Shown: positions 22,341 through 32,164 of the stretch, piece by piece
Layout: each line of letters opens with the position of its first letter
How positions within the stretch are numbered: position 1 is the first letter of the stretch
Source: Microvelia longipes
Taxonomy: Eukaryota > Arthropoda > Insecta > Hemiptera > Veliidae
Assembly (NCBI GenBank): GCA_018340805.1
Contig: JACMZG010001913.1
Location: 8,220,866 to 8,284,865 of the forward strand
Direction: 5' to 3'
Length of the DNA: 64,000 nt
Position numbers and translations under genes: made by a program
The notes under the pieces: generated by a model
What the model saw: the letters and a program-made list of their open reading frames with translations, nothing else
The model's database searches: none
Told to the model about the DNA's origin: nothing

Positions 22341-24595
22341 TTTCAGAGCAGACGCTACACTACGTTCAGCAACAATGATAGTTAATGCAGTACACAACGT
22401 TTTAGTTAATGTCACAACTTAAGCTACAAGTACAGAACGTAAGCTGCCAATGTAGCACACGTTTAAAATGTACACAACGTTAAGCTACAATATATCAAAC
22501 GTTAAGCTCAATATACACATTAACTACAATGACACAACATTAACTACAATTAATACAACGTTAAGCTACAATGTACACAACGTTAAGCTAACATATTCAC
22601 AACGTTAAGCTACAATATACACAACGTTAAGCTACAATGTACTCAACGTTAAGTACAATATACAGAAGTTAAGGTAAATGTAGCACAACGTTTAGTTAAA
22701 AAATGTACCACACGTTTAAGCTACAATAACACAACGTTAAGCTACAATTACACAACGTTAAGCATACAATTAATACAACAGTTAAGCCTACAATGTACAC
22801 AACGTTAAGCTAACATATTCACAACGTTAAGCTACAATATACACAAACGTTAAGCTTACAATGTACTCAACGTTAGCTACAACTATACAGGAAACGTAAG
22901 GTACAATGTACACAACGTTTAGTTAAAATGTACACAACGTTAAGCTACAATATACACAACGTTAAGGTACAATGTACACAACGTTAAGCTACAATATACA
23001 GAACGTTAAGCTACAATGTACACAACTTTAAGTTAAAATGTACACAGAACGTTAAGCTACAATCATACACCAACGTTAAGCTACAATGTACACACGTTAA
23101 GCTTACAATAATACAACGTTAAGCTTACAATAGGTACACAACGTTAGCTAAATATTCCACAAGTTAGCTACAAATACAACACGTATAGTTACAATGTACT
23201 CAACGCTTAAGCTACAATATGACACAACGTTAAGTGGTACAATGTACACACGTTTAGTTAAAAATGTACAACAAGTTTAAAGCTACAATATTTACACAAC
23301 GTTAAGGTACAATGTACACAACGTTAAGCTACAATATACAGAACCGTTATTAAGCTACCAATGTACACAACCTTTTAGTTTAAAATGCTAACACAACGTT
23401 AAGCACAATAATACACGAACGTTTAAGCTATACAATGTACACAACGTTTAGCTTAAACTGTTACACAGACGTTAAGCTACAATACCCAAAACAGTTAAAC
23501 TAAAATGTTACACAACGGTTGAAACTACAATGTACAAAACATTAGAACATACAATGTTACACAACGTTAAGCTACCAATGTACAAAACATTGAAACTTAA
23601 CAATGTACACAACTTTTAGAATGTAAAAAAAACATTAAACTACAATGTTCACAACGTTAAAGATTACCATGTACACACGATTAAGCTACAAGTGTACACA
23701 ACGTTAAGCTACAATAACACACGTTAAGCTACAATATCAACACAACGTTAGCTTACAAATGTACAAACAACGTTAAGCTACAATTAATACAACGTTAAGC
23801 TACAATGTACACAACGTTAAGCTCAACATATTCACAACGTTTAAGCTATCATATACACAACTTAGCTACAAGTGTACTCAACGTTAAGCTACAATATACA
23901 GAACGTTAAGGTACAATGTACACAACGTTTAGTTAAAATGTACACAACGTTAAGCTACAATATACACAACGTTAAGCTACAATGTACACAACGTAAGCTA
24001 CATGATTAATACAACGTTTAAGCTTACAATGTACACAACGTTAAGCTAACATAATTCACAACGTTAGCTTACAATATACACAACGTTAAGCTACATGTAC
24101 TCAAACGTAGCGACAATATACAGAACGTTAAGGATACAATGATACACAACGTTTAGTTAAACATGTACACAACGTTAAAGCTAAATAGACACAACGTTAA
24201 GGTACGAATGTACACAACGTTAAGCTACAACAGAACGTTAAGTACATGTACACAACTTTTTAGTTTAAAAATTGTACACAAAGTTAAGCGTTACAATATT
24301 ACACAACGTTAAGCTACAATAGTACACCAAATCAGTTAGTTAAAATGTACACAACGTTAAGCTACAATTAACAAAACATTAAAACCTACAATGTACAAAA
24401 CATTAAACTACAATGTACAAACATTAAATACAATGTACATCAACGTTAAGCTACAATGTACAAAACATTGAACTACAATGTACACAACGTTAAACTAGAA
24501 TGTAAAAAACATTAAAACTACAATTGTCACAAACGTTAAAACTACAATGTACCACAAACGTTAAAGCTTACGTACACAACGGTAAGCTACAATCC
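22341..24595. repeat. Large 22-bp minisatellite array, 2.2 kb
   Basis: Roughly 100 copies of a 22-bp unit AACGTTAAGCTACAATGTAC + AC. Each unit carries the palindrome AACGTT. Variants such as TTTAGTTAAAATG and AATATACAGAACG recur in blocks spaced a few hundred bases apart (22870-23040, 23220-23400, 23880-24010, 24110-24260), so a longer higher-order period is likely. Many one-base indels occur outside 23780-24000. Confidence 0.93.
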
Positions 24596-24702
24596 AATTG
24601 AATTGAAGTGAGGTACAAGTTTCTTATTTTACGTAATAAATAAAAATACTAAGTATGTTTAAATGCGGTAAATTTGTATATGTTTTTGGTTGGATCATAA
24701 CG
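24596..24702 (+). mobile_element. 5S-SINE leader fragment
   Basis: CCAATTGAATTGAAG, GGTACAAGTTTC, TTACGTAATAAATAAA and TTTTTGGTTGGATCATAACG match the leader and first bases of the 5S part; the box A and C regions are absent. It abuts the 22-bp array directly. Confidence 0.5.
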
Positions 24703-25095
24703 TTTTATTAGAGAATAATTAAGTGTATACTGCATGCATAATTATTTAATATTAGTTTAAGTGCAATTATATAAATAGTTTGCTAATAATAGGAAATTGA
24801 AACCTTATTTATTAGGTAATGTCGTTACTTATACATAACTTAATTTATTATTATTAAGTTAGTAAAAAAAAAAAAAAAAATGTATATTAATAGAAGGTAC
24901 AACCTATTTACCTTGCATTTACCTTGTAAGTTCCCGGCAAAACGCCGGAATTTTGACTATTAGGATTATAATTAATATGTTTAGTGTATAATAATTAGAA
25001 TTGGTGTTCCATTGATTGTTAATTATTAGTGCGGTAAATGGAAATAAATAAAATAAATAAAATAAAAGAGAATCAATAAGAGATTTCAATAAGAG

Positions 25096-25567
25096 ATTTA
25101 TTGGATCATACGGTTAGTAATAAGAGAATTCAGTGACTGGATGGGCGACCGTTGGAAATAAAACTAACGTAATTACTAGTCTGCCTCCGTGGCCGTGATC
25201 CTAAAGGCGTTCGGTTTTGGCACCGGAGGTTTGGGGTTCGCAGCCCGGGCTATGCTCTAAGATTTTATGAATAGTATTTGTATTAAAAAGATTTCGCCAA
25301 CTTTAATTAATTCTTAGAGTGTAGTAGATGCTACCCACCTGAGGTGGTTCCCGCAGGGTGAATACCCCGATGGGCCGAAAGGTCCTAAAACGGGCATTTT
25401 TTTTTTTAATTACTATATTAAAGCGAGTCCAAAGACGGTGTTGCAATATAACTTTGGTAAATTTTATATTCTGAGGACGAGCGAAGCGAGTATGAATTAC
25501 GGAGAATTAGCGTAGCGAGTCCAATTGCTAAGGAAAAGTTCCAAGGTACCCCTCACCCGATTTTTTG
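25096..25567 (+). mobile_element. 5S-SINE split by a tRNA-SINE
   Basis: The upstream part 25096-25178 has TTGGATCATACGG, CAGTGACTGGATGGGCGACC and GTTGGAAATAAAAC (box C region of 5S). After the insert, the element resumes at 25416 with AAGCGAGTCCAAAGACGG, CTGAGGACGAGCGAAGCGAG, TTAGCGTAGCGAGTCC and GGTACCCCTCACCCGATTTT. The insert is flanked by an 8-bp target duplication. Confidence 0.8.
25179..25407 (+). mobile_element. tRNA-derived SINE (tSINE-1), intact, nested
   Basis: The head GCCTCCGTGGCCGTGATCCT is tRNA-like around box A; box B is GGGGTTCGCAGCCC. The body includes TAGTAGATGCTACCCACC, TGAGGTGGTTCCC and CCGATGGGCCGAAAGG, and the end is CCTAAAACGGGCA plus a T run. AATTACTA on both sides (25171-25178 and 25408-25415) is a target-site duplication. 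It is very close in sequence to 44238-44465, and a divergent relative lies at 48658-48920. Confidence 0.88.
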
Positions 25568-25839
25568 TCATAGTAATGAACTGAAGACTTTAATTTTTAT
25601 AGGTTGAGTATTATTTTTATTACCTGTTAAGTGTTTTCCTGGTTTAGTATGCTTAGCTTGTCAAAAAGCTTTTAGCAGTAAAGTTTTAATAGCTCAAGTA
25701 TAATATCTCATAAAATAACCATGGCTGTCGATGCAATATACTGTAATCGATGTGGTAGTTTTGAATCATTAACGTGAAAATAGTTTTTAAAATCGGGTAC
25801 GGGGTACCTCGTTACACTCTTTTGTTCCGTAGATAAAAA
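25568..25839. other. Unassigned sequence
   Basis: A short inverse SINE tail (AATCGGGTACGGGGTACCTC) lies at 25791-25812; nothing else is recognised. Confidence 0.45.
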
Positions 25840-26120
25840 TTAGCATTATCAGCATTAGTTCAATTTTCAACAAACGACTTGGTACACTTTTTAAAGAATT
25901 AGGGAAATAATTTAATCATGTAGAAGTTTCGATTCAATACGACAAGTACATATATCCTTAATTTCTGTTGAATCATAAAAGTTAAGCCGTATTGAGCGTG
26001 TTCAGTGCTGGGATGGGTGACCGCTGGGAACAAAGCGAATGCATTTACTATCTGAGGAAGAGCGAAGCAGGTCCGACGTGTGTCGGTATACATTTAACAA
26101 CTTGTATATTCACTATTTAC
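25840..26120 (+). mobile_element. 5S rRNA-derived SINE, 3'-truncated
   Basis: The leader (CAGCATTAGTTCAATTTTC, GACTTGGTACACTTTTTAAA), the 5S region (AGTTAAGCCGTATTGAGCG, GCTGGGATGGGTGACCGCTG, GGAACAAAGC) and one tail hairpin (GAGGAAGAGCGAAGCAGGTC) are present. The copy ends near CTTGTATATTCAC without the terminator. Box C is the best conserved in the window. Confidence 0.82.
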
Positions 26121-26160
26121 TATTAAAGTTCATTATACAAATGGAGGTCCCCCAATTAAA

Positions 26161-26236
26161 AAATCTATATTATATTTATATAATATATAATAATATATAT
26201 ATATATATATTATATATATATATATAGATATATATA

Positions 26237-26277
<41 letters not shown>

Positions 26278-26291
26278 TATATAGATATATT

Positions 26292-26382
<91 letters not shown>

Positions 26383-26393
26383 ATATTCTTGAT
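26161..26393. repeat. (TA)n microsatellite
   Basis: About 230 bp of TA dinucleotides with TTA, TAG and TAC interruptions. Confidence 0.95.
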
Positions 26394-26844
26394 ACTTTAT
26401 AAAAAAAGAGTTTTTAAGGGATAGTTTATGTTGTGTAAAACAGTTACGAAAGTGTTCGGGTGCTTTATGTCGAATTATAGTTGTGCATTAACAGAGGAAG
26501 TAACAGCTACATTTGTCCATGATTATGTTAAAAATATTTATTTATTTTTATTTTTTAATTACAGTTCATAAATGAAGTTATGACATAATTACGTTTTCTC
26601 AATGCATCGGTGTGCTTGCTATTGCCAGACATACGTAAATGTCTAAGATTTTCTTCAAGTAAACAAACTTTTCAAGAGTGTTTTCCAGAGCTTTATTTCC
26701 TAGGTCCGAGCGCTAACAGTTTAAGGTGTTATTTTTTTTTTTGTATTCCTTTTCTAATACTTTTCTTTTTATTGCGTTAACTTGAATCTAGAAGTTGAAA
26801 AAAATCTGAGGTTAAAAACTATTAAGAAAAAAGAGGGGTGAAAT
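26394..26844. other. Unassigned sequence
   Basis: No coding frame or recognised repeat. Confidence 0.45.
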
Positions 26845-27185
26845 CAGGGCCCACTGGACCAATTTAGTGGGCCTATAGTAAATAAATACAGAGAGCCTTT
26901 AATAAACGCCCATTTTAAGTAAATAAAGTGAGCTTTTTATTATGCATGGTTCATAAATATAGTGAGCCTTTAATAAAGGCCCAGTGTAAATAAATATAGT
27001 GAGCCTTTAATAAAGGCCCAGTGTAATAAATATAGTGAGCTTTATAAAGGCCGTGGTATAATAATATAGTGAGCCTTTATAAAGCCCAGTGTAAAAAAAT
27101 AGTGGCCTTTAAATAAGGCCAGTGTAAATAATATAGTGAGCCTTTAATAGGCCCAGTGTAAATAAATATAGTGCGCAGCCTTTAT
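26845..27185. repeat. Minisatellite, about 38 bp x 8
   Basis: Unit: AAATATAGTGAGCCTTTAAT followed by AAAGGCCCAGTGTAAAT. A related palindromic word (GGGCCCACTGG, CAATTTAGTGGGCC) lies at 26848-26875 at the array edge. Confidence 0.9.
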
Positions 27186-28044
27186 AGCAGTAATTTCCAT
27201 CAAAGCCTAAAAAAATTTAAGAGAACCCGACTGGGATGGAACCCAGACTGTAAGCACACTTGCACATGACTTATAGGCGTATCGGGTGTTCGATCTAGAT
27301 TCCATCTTCCTAGTTCTAGCGTATCGGACTGAATTCCCTCCGCTTGGTTTTTACAGCGTATTTAACCGTATTTAACTAGCGTACTTTATACGATCCGTGG
27401 ATTCAGGATAATGCTGTGTGTACCTAGTAAGTATTTTATTTGAAAATTTAATTTTTCTTTTAATTGAGCTTTTCATCCGTTTTCCCAAACTTACAATTTA
27501 TGAGAGAAGTTGCTGAATACGCAAATTTGTCTCATTTCTAATCTCATTCAAAGATTTTTCAAATCCAAAATGCCGCCTCTGTTCCACCCCTGTAAATTAT
27601 AATTGGTTCCAAAGAAAACGGAATATTATGCAGATTTCAACCGACTAGTAAATTGAAGGAAAACTGCTTGAAAATATATTTTCCACTTGATATAGAGTTT
27701 TCTTAATTTTCCTTTAAATCCTTTCCTAAAGATATTTAAAACCCTTTTCTCAGTTTAGGGAATAAAATCCTTTTAAATTTTATCACGTCAGCAAAATATT
27801 AAGCACTCCTAAAGAATTTATTCGCTCGATGGAATAACTCGAGTTTTGTTTAATGTTACTCGAATAAGTAGATTACTAAAAACTGCAATTTTAATGATTC
27901 ATTTAACTATTAAGATTTAACGAACAAAGGTTATTTAATCAAAAGAAGACAGCACTCCAAAATAGTTAACTCAACTACCGATTTTTCATCCAGAGATCCA
28001 GGTCATCATCAAGGCAAAGATATTTTATCAAAAAAATTCTGGCG
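27186..28044. other. Unassigned sequence
   Basis: 27220-27420 is less AT-rich (ACTGGGATGGAACCCAGAC, GCGTATCGG repeated) but no tRNA fold or frame is convincing. Confidence 0.4.
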
Positions 28045-28640
28045 CGGTGTTCCGCATGACGGGCGAATTTCCTTTGGATGCGTGTTTTCGTGCTTTTTAC
28101 ATTATATAAGTTTACAACTAGTAAATAAATAATTCCGGCGCGGTGTCCGCTGTCGGCGCATTTCATTTAAATGCGTTTCCGTGCTAAACAAACCATTGCT
28201 TATGCAAGAACCATGCCATAGCGTGGTTCCGGTTCATGCTTTAGAAATAAGCAGTTACTTAATTGTTCTAGCACTGCTCGTAACTCATTTTGTCTGTATT
28301 TTCCAAAGGAAATGCGCATAAATTATCCAGTTGGTTGTATAAAACTATGCTCTAAAATTGAAGTACGCACAATTTATTTGCACTAGTTTAAAGATTAGTT
28401 ACTTATCTCTAAGCTTAGTCAGTTATCTTTAAAGGTTTTAGCGCATTTCCTTTGGAAATTAAGATAAAATGAGTTACGAGGAGTGCTAGACAATTAAGTA
28501 ACTGCTTATGTTCTAAAGCATGAACCGGAACCACGCTATGGCATGGTTCTTGCATAAGCAATGGTTTGTTTAGACGGAAACACGCATTCTAAATGAAATT
28601 CGCCCGACAGCGGACCACCACGCCGGAATTATTTATTTAG
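28045..28640. mobile_element. Foldback family F, best copy
   Basis: Arms at about 28130-28330 and 28440-28635 are inverse copies: AATTCCGGCGCGGTG, TAAACAAACCATTGCTTATG, CAAGAACCATGCCATAGCGT, GGTTCCGGTTCATGCTTTAG and CAGTTACTTAATTGTTCTAG recur inverted. A partial extra left end lies at 28038-28085, and another extra right end at 28672-28725. The loop contains an AAAGATTAGTTACTTATCT stretch. Other copies are at 43860-44530, 47460-47640, 13780-13965 and 7180-7600. No coding capacity. Confidence 0.82.
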
Positions 28641-28654
28641 TATAGTTGTAAACT

Positions 28655-29385
28655 TATATAATGTAAAAAGCACGGAAACACGCATCCAAAGGAAATTCGC
28701 CCGACATGCGGAACACAGCGCCAGAATTATTTTCTTGTTGTAAACTTATATTAAATAAAAAAAACGATAAAAAATTATCGTCCCTTCCAGGATTTGAACC
28801 CAGGTACCCTGAGTTTAAGTAGTCGTATTGATTCCGGACCACAGACATTCAACTCAGAGGCCCAAAAACATTGAAAACGACACCCTACTCGAAATTTAAT
28901 TTTCAACGTCCGTAATTTGGTTTTCTATATTTTTGTGGTTTTTTCGACTTTTTGGTAACTTAAAGTGGTCGTATCGACTTCGGACCGGTTTCATTCGATT
29001 CAGCGCCCAAAAATACATAGAAAACGACACCCTACTCGAAATTTATTTTTTATCGACCTAAATTTTGGTTTTTGGTAATTTACAATGGTTTTTTTGACTT
29101 TTTGGTCACATAGAGTGGTCGTGTCGACTTTTGGACCGGTTTCATTCGATTCAGCGCCTCAAAAAACATAAATATCGACCTTTTTCGCGGGCAAAAAATA
29201 TTAACCCTGAATTTTGCCGATTTTTGAAAATTTCGCTGACTCAGCAACCGGGTTAATGACGTCACAAAAACCTGGTTTTCAATAGGGTTCGTGTCCTCCG
29301 AAGGTTGATTTTTGTACCAAGTTTGGTTAAAAAATATTAATCCGTTCGAAGATTGAGTGTTTACAAGAAAGTGTTCTAGAAATAC
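28655..29385 (-). repeat. Composite block D, copy 1, with tRNA-like B box
   Basis: On the minus strand it contains GGGTTCAAATCCTGG at about 28785-28800, a good box B, next to AAAAACGATAAAAAATTATCG. It is followed (plus-strand order) by three tandem segments of roughly 120-135 bp with TCGACTTCGGACCGGTTTCA and GACACCCTACTCGAAATTT, then ACCGGGTTAATGACGTCACA and TTTTTGTACCAAGTTTGG, and finally GTGTTTACAAGAAAGTG at the TA tract. The same order recurs at 44575-44990, so this is a duplicated composite. Confidence 0.6.
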
Positions 29386-29410
29386 ATATATATATAATAC
29401 ATATATTATA

Positions 29411-29455
<45 letters not shown>

Positions 29456-29488
29456 TATATATTTATATATTATATATTATATATATAT

Positions 29489-29520
<32 letters not shown>

Positions 29521-29553
29521 TATATAATTATATATATATATTATATACTTATT
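29386..29553. repeat. (TA)n microsatellite
   Basis: Interrupted TA runs at the end of block D; the flanking words match the first tract of the window. Confidence 0.93.
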
Positions 29554-29880
29554 ATAAAGAAAGATATAGAAACATTAAGAAAACTTACAATAAAACGTAA
29601 CGTTTCGAACTGTTAAGTTCTCCACAGACGAAGAGAGACTGAACGGTAAGATGAGATAGGATCTACAGGAAATGGATTAGGAGGGTATTAAGAGAGGTGG
29701 GTTAGACCAATGGGAAGGAGGTATACTATAGCACGGTACGGACATGTACAGGAATAGACTTGCTCGAAAACACTCTATACGATATACATTAATTTCACAC
29801 CCACGTACCGTCATAAAGACATATTCAAAAATCAATCATTCGTACAAATAAAATACAGGAAATATCAAAATAAAAAGACA
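29554..29880. other. Unassigned sequence with PLE-terminus-like words
   Basis: On the minus strand GTTCGAAACGTTACGTTTTA then TTGTAAGTTTTC resembles sequence near Penelope-like termini, but no core is present. Nothing else is recognised. Confidence 0.3.
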
Positions 29881-30317
29881 GGAAAAATAAATAAATAGAG
29901 GGAAATTAAAAAATATATAATGAGAAGCTGAAAGGGGAGTGAGGTGAAAAGGAGAGAGTATACAAAGAAATAAAAAATATATAAAATAAAATATGAAAAA
30001 TATTAATAAATGAATAAAAAATATAGAAGGAAATATAACTAAATGAATAAATGGTGAAAGTATGGAATAGAAGAATAAATAAAAAAGGGAGGCTATGTAA
30101 GTAAAAATAGGAAAATTAAAATAAAATTATAAATAATAAGGAAATAATAATGATATTAAATAAAAATATAATAAATAAGAATAAATAATGATATCAACAA
30201 AATAAATAATAAGGAAATAATAAAAAATAATAATAAATAAATAAAAAAAAATAAAAAAAATAAAAAAAAAAATAAAAATAAAAAATAAAAAATTTTTAAT
30301 AAATAAAATAAAATAAA
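29881..30317. repeat. A-rich low-complexity tract
   Basis: Long run of AAATAAAT and AAAATAAAA words. The minus-strand open frame encodes only Phe/Ile/Tyr repeats. Confidence 0.85.
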
Positions 30318-30848
30318 AGATAGACACTACGTTTGTTGATGCCAGGGGGAGTCGGGATTTGAGGACAAGCTGATGGGCAATTTCCCAATTACGGCGGATA
30401 GGAGTAGGAGTGTCTTCAGGAAGTTTTTTAGAACGCGAGCTTGGTAGAGGTCATTAAAAGAGGATGTTTGATGGGACGAGCATGTACTGAAACGGGTAGA
30501 TCATCCTCAAGTCCAAGCATGAGTTTCTATGATTGTTAATGCGTAGGTTTAAGGAGTTGAAGTCTCCCTACGTAGAAAAATACATCGCCGACACTCAAGC
30601 AATTACCACGTTTCTAGAAGTACAGTTAGAGGAAGAGGGATTTTGGTAGGAAACATTAGTGGAGGGACTGGTGAAGGTAGGAGAGGGGTTCATCAAGGGA
30701 CAGGTTAAGCAGCGCCTTCTATTGCAGGATGGGAACCTCGAGGATGAGGTTGTGCCGGCGGAGAAGGAGTTTGGTATTAACTAGGAGTTGCGAAGGTAGG
30801 GGGTCTTTAAAGGTTACTGAAGGAGGTTTGGGGAGGAGGTCGGCCTGT

Positions 30849-30850
<2 letters not shown>
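30318..30850. other. GC-richer unidentified block, probably decayed coding sequence
   Basis: About 530 bp clearly less AT-rich than its surroundings. Minus-strand frames give segments such as LLVNTKLLLRRHNLILEVPI between stops, which looks like decayed protein-coding sequence. No family is recognised. Confidence 0.35.
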
Positions 30851-30946
<96 letters not shown>

Positions 30947-30978
30947 AATATATATATATATTATATAATTATATATAA
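30851..30978. repeat. (TA)n microsatellite
   Basis: Nearly pure TA, directly followed by the TA-linked SINE-like unit. Confidence 0.95.
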
Positions 30979-31115
30979 AGTCTCGCGAAACGTATTTTTC
31001 GTAGGGACCTCTGAAACGGATTGGTGTCGTGGTCCGAGGTTCGAATTCCGCGCATGACGCCTATCCATTAGCCGAATTTCCAAGGGAAATTCGCTAAAAC
31101 AAAGGAAAAATCCAA
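30979..31115 (+). repeat. TA-linked SINE-like repeat, copy 2
   Basis: TCTCGCGAAACGTATTTTTC, GGGACCTCTGAAACGGATTG, GTGTCGTGGTCCGAGG, TTCGAATTCCGCGCATGACG and AATTCGCTAAAACAAAGG. Starts directly at the end of the TA tract, like copies 1 and 3. Confidence 0.6.
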
Positions 31116-32109
31116 AACTGAAAGAAAACCTAAGAATAGTGTGCATAAGCATATGTAAGTAGTTTGTTGGTTGTTTATATTAAATTGTTCTAAAACTAAT
31201 AAGGCGGAAAATGAATTCTATCTTTGATTTTAATTTTCCTAGTCTACTCTTGGTGTAAGGGAAAGTATTATGTTTACCCTAAACATCTGTTTAATTTAGT
31301 TTAGTTATTAATGTGGACTATATTAATAATTAAAAGCCTTCAGTTTCAATTTTGGATGTAACGAAACTCAACCATTAGGACAAATAATAATATCTCTATA
31401 GGCGTTCCAACGACTAGTTATTTCAAAATGTTACAAAACCAATTTATTGATTTAAAAAAAAAATAAAATAAAAAAGTGATAATTCTGTACAGGGTAGATA
31501 GTCGAGAGAATTTGTTCATGTGTTATATTTCAAGATAAGAGAGTGTTCTTTCAGCAGTGAAACTTAGCACTAAAATCAAGCTCTGTTAGATAAATCATAC
31601 GCTTACATGATCATAACATTCTAGTCTTGCTATCTCTTAAGCCTACCCCCTTTTACCCTCTATGCCTAAGCCTATACATCCTTTCATTCCTTCTCTTTTC
31701 CCCCTCTTCGGCCTATCGCTTCTTTCCTCTATACAACGTTTCGCCTCAATAAATTCTTTCAATTCTTTGCATATGTGTTTTAAAATATATTTCATGGCAT
31801 ACTAGTGGAAGAATTTAACATCTCTAAAACTCTTTTTAAACACATAAAATCCTCTTTTAATTGATTCTCGATACAAGGTAAAAAAGTTTATAATAGACAT
31901 GGTTTTCAGCGAATTTTCTTTAAAAAAAGCATGGCTGTAGTCTATGAGTTTGACGCAAATCCGTTTCAGAGGTTTTTAAGCACATATCTTTGTGATACAT
32001 AAGTATTGGAAAACATATTTTTTCGTAATTTGGGGCCTTTAAATCGGATTTTGGGCCCACTCCGAAGTTTGACTCTTGCCGTGACGCCTATCCCATTAGA
32101 GACTTTTTT
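31116..32109. other. Unassigned sequence with one decayed TA-SINE-like segment
   Basis: 31985-32100 holds AAAACATATTTTTTCGTAAT, AAATCGGATTTTGGGCC and GTGACGCCTATCCCATTAGA, a degenerate TA-linked unit without a TA tract. The remainder shows no gene. Confidence 0.45.
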
Positions 32110-32164
32110 CCAGAATACTGTCACATATGTAGACTGTAGACATTTGACAGAATACTGTCATATG

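Noticed and set aside
25179..25260. Functional tRNA gene
   Set aside because: Box A and box B are present, but the arms do not form a proper cloverleaf and the sequence continues into a SINE body with target duplications.
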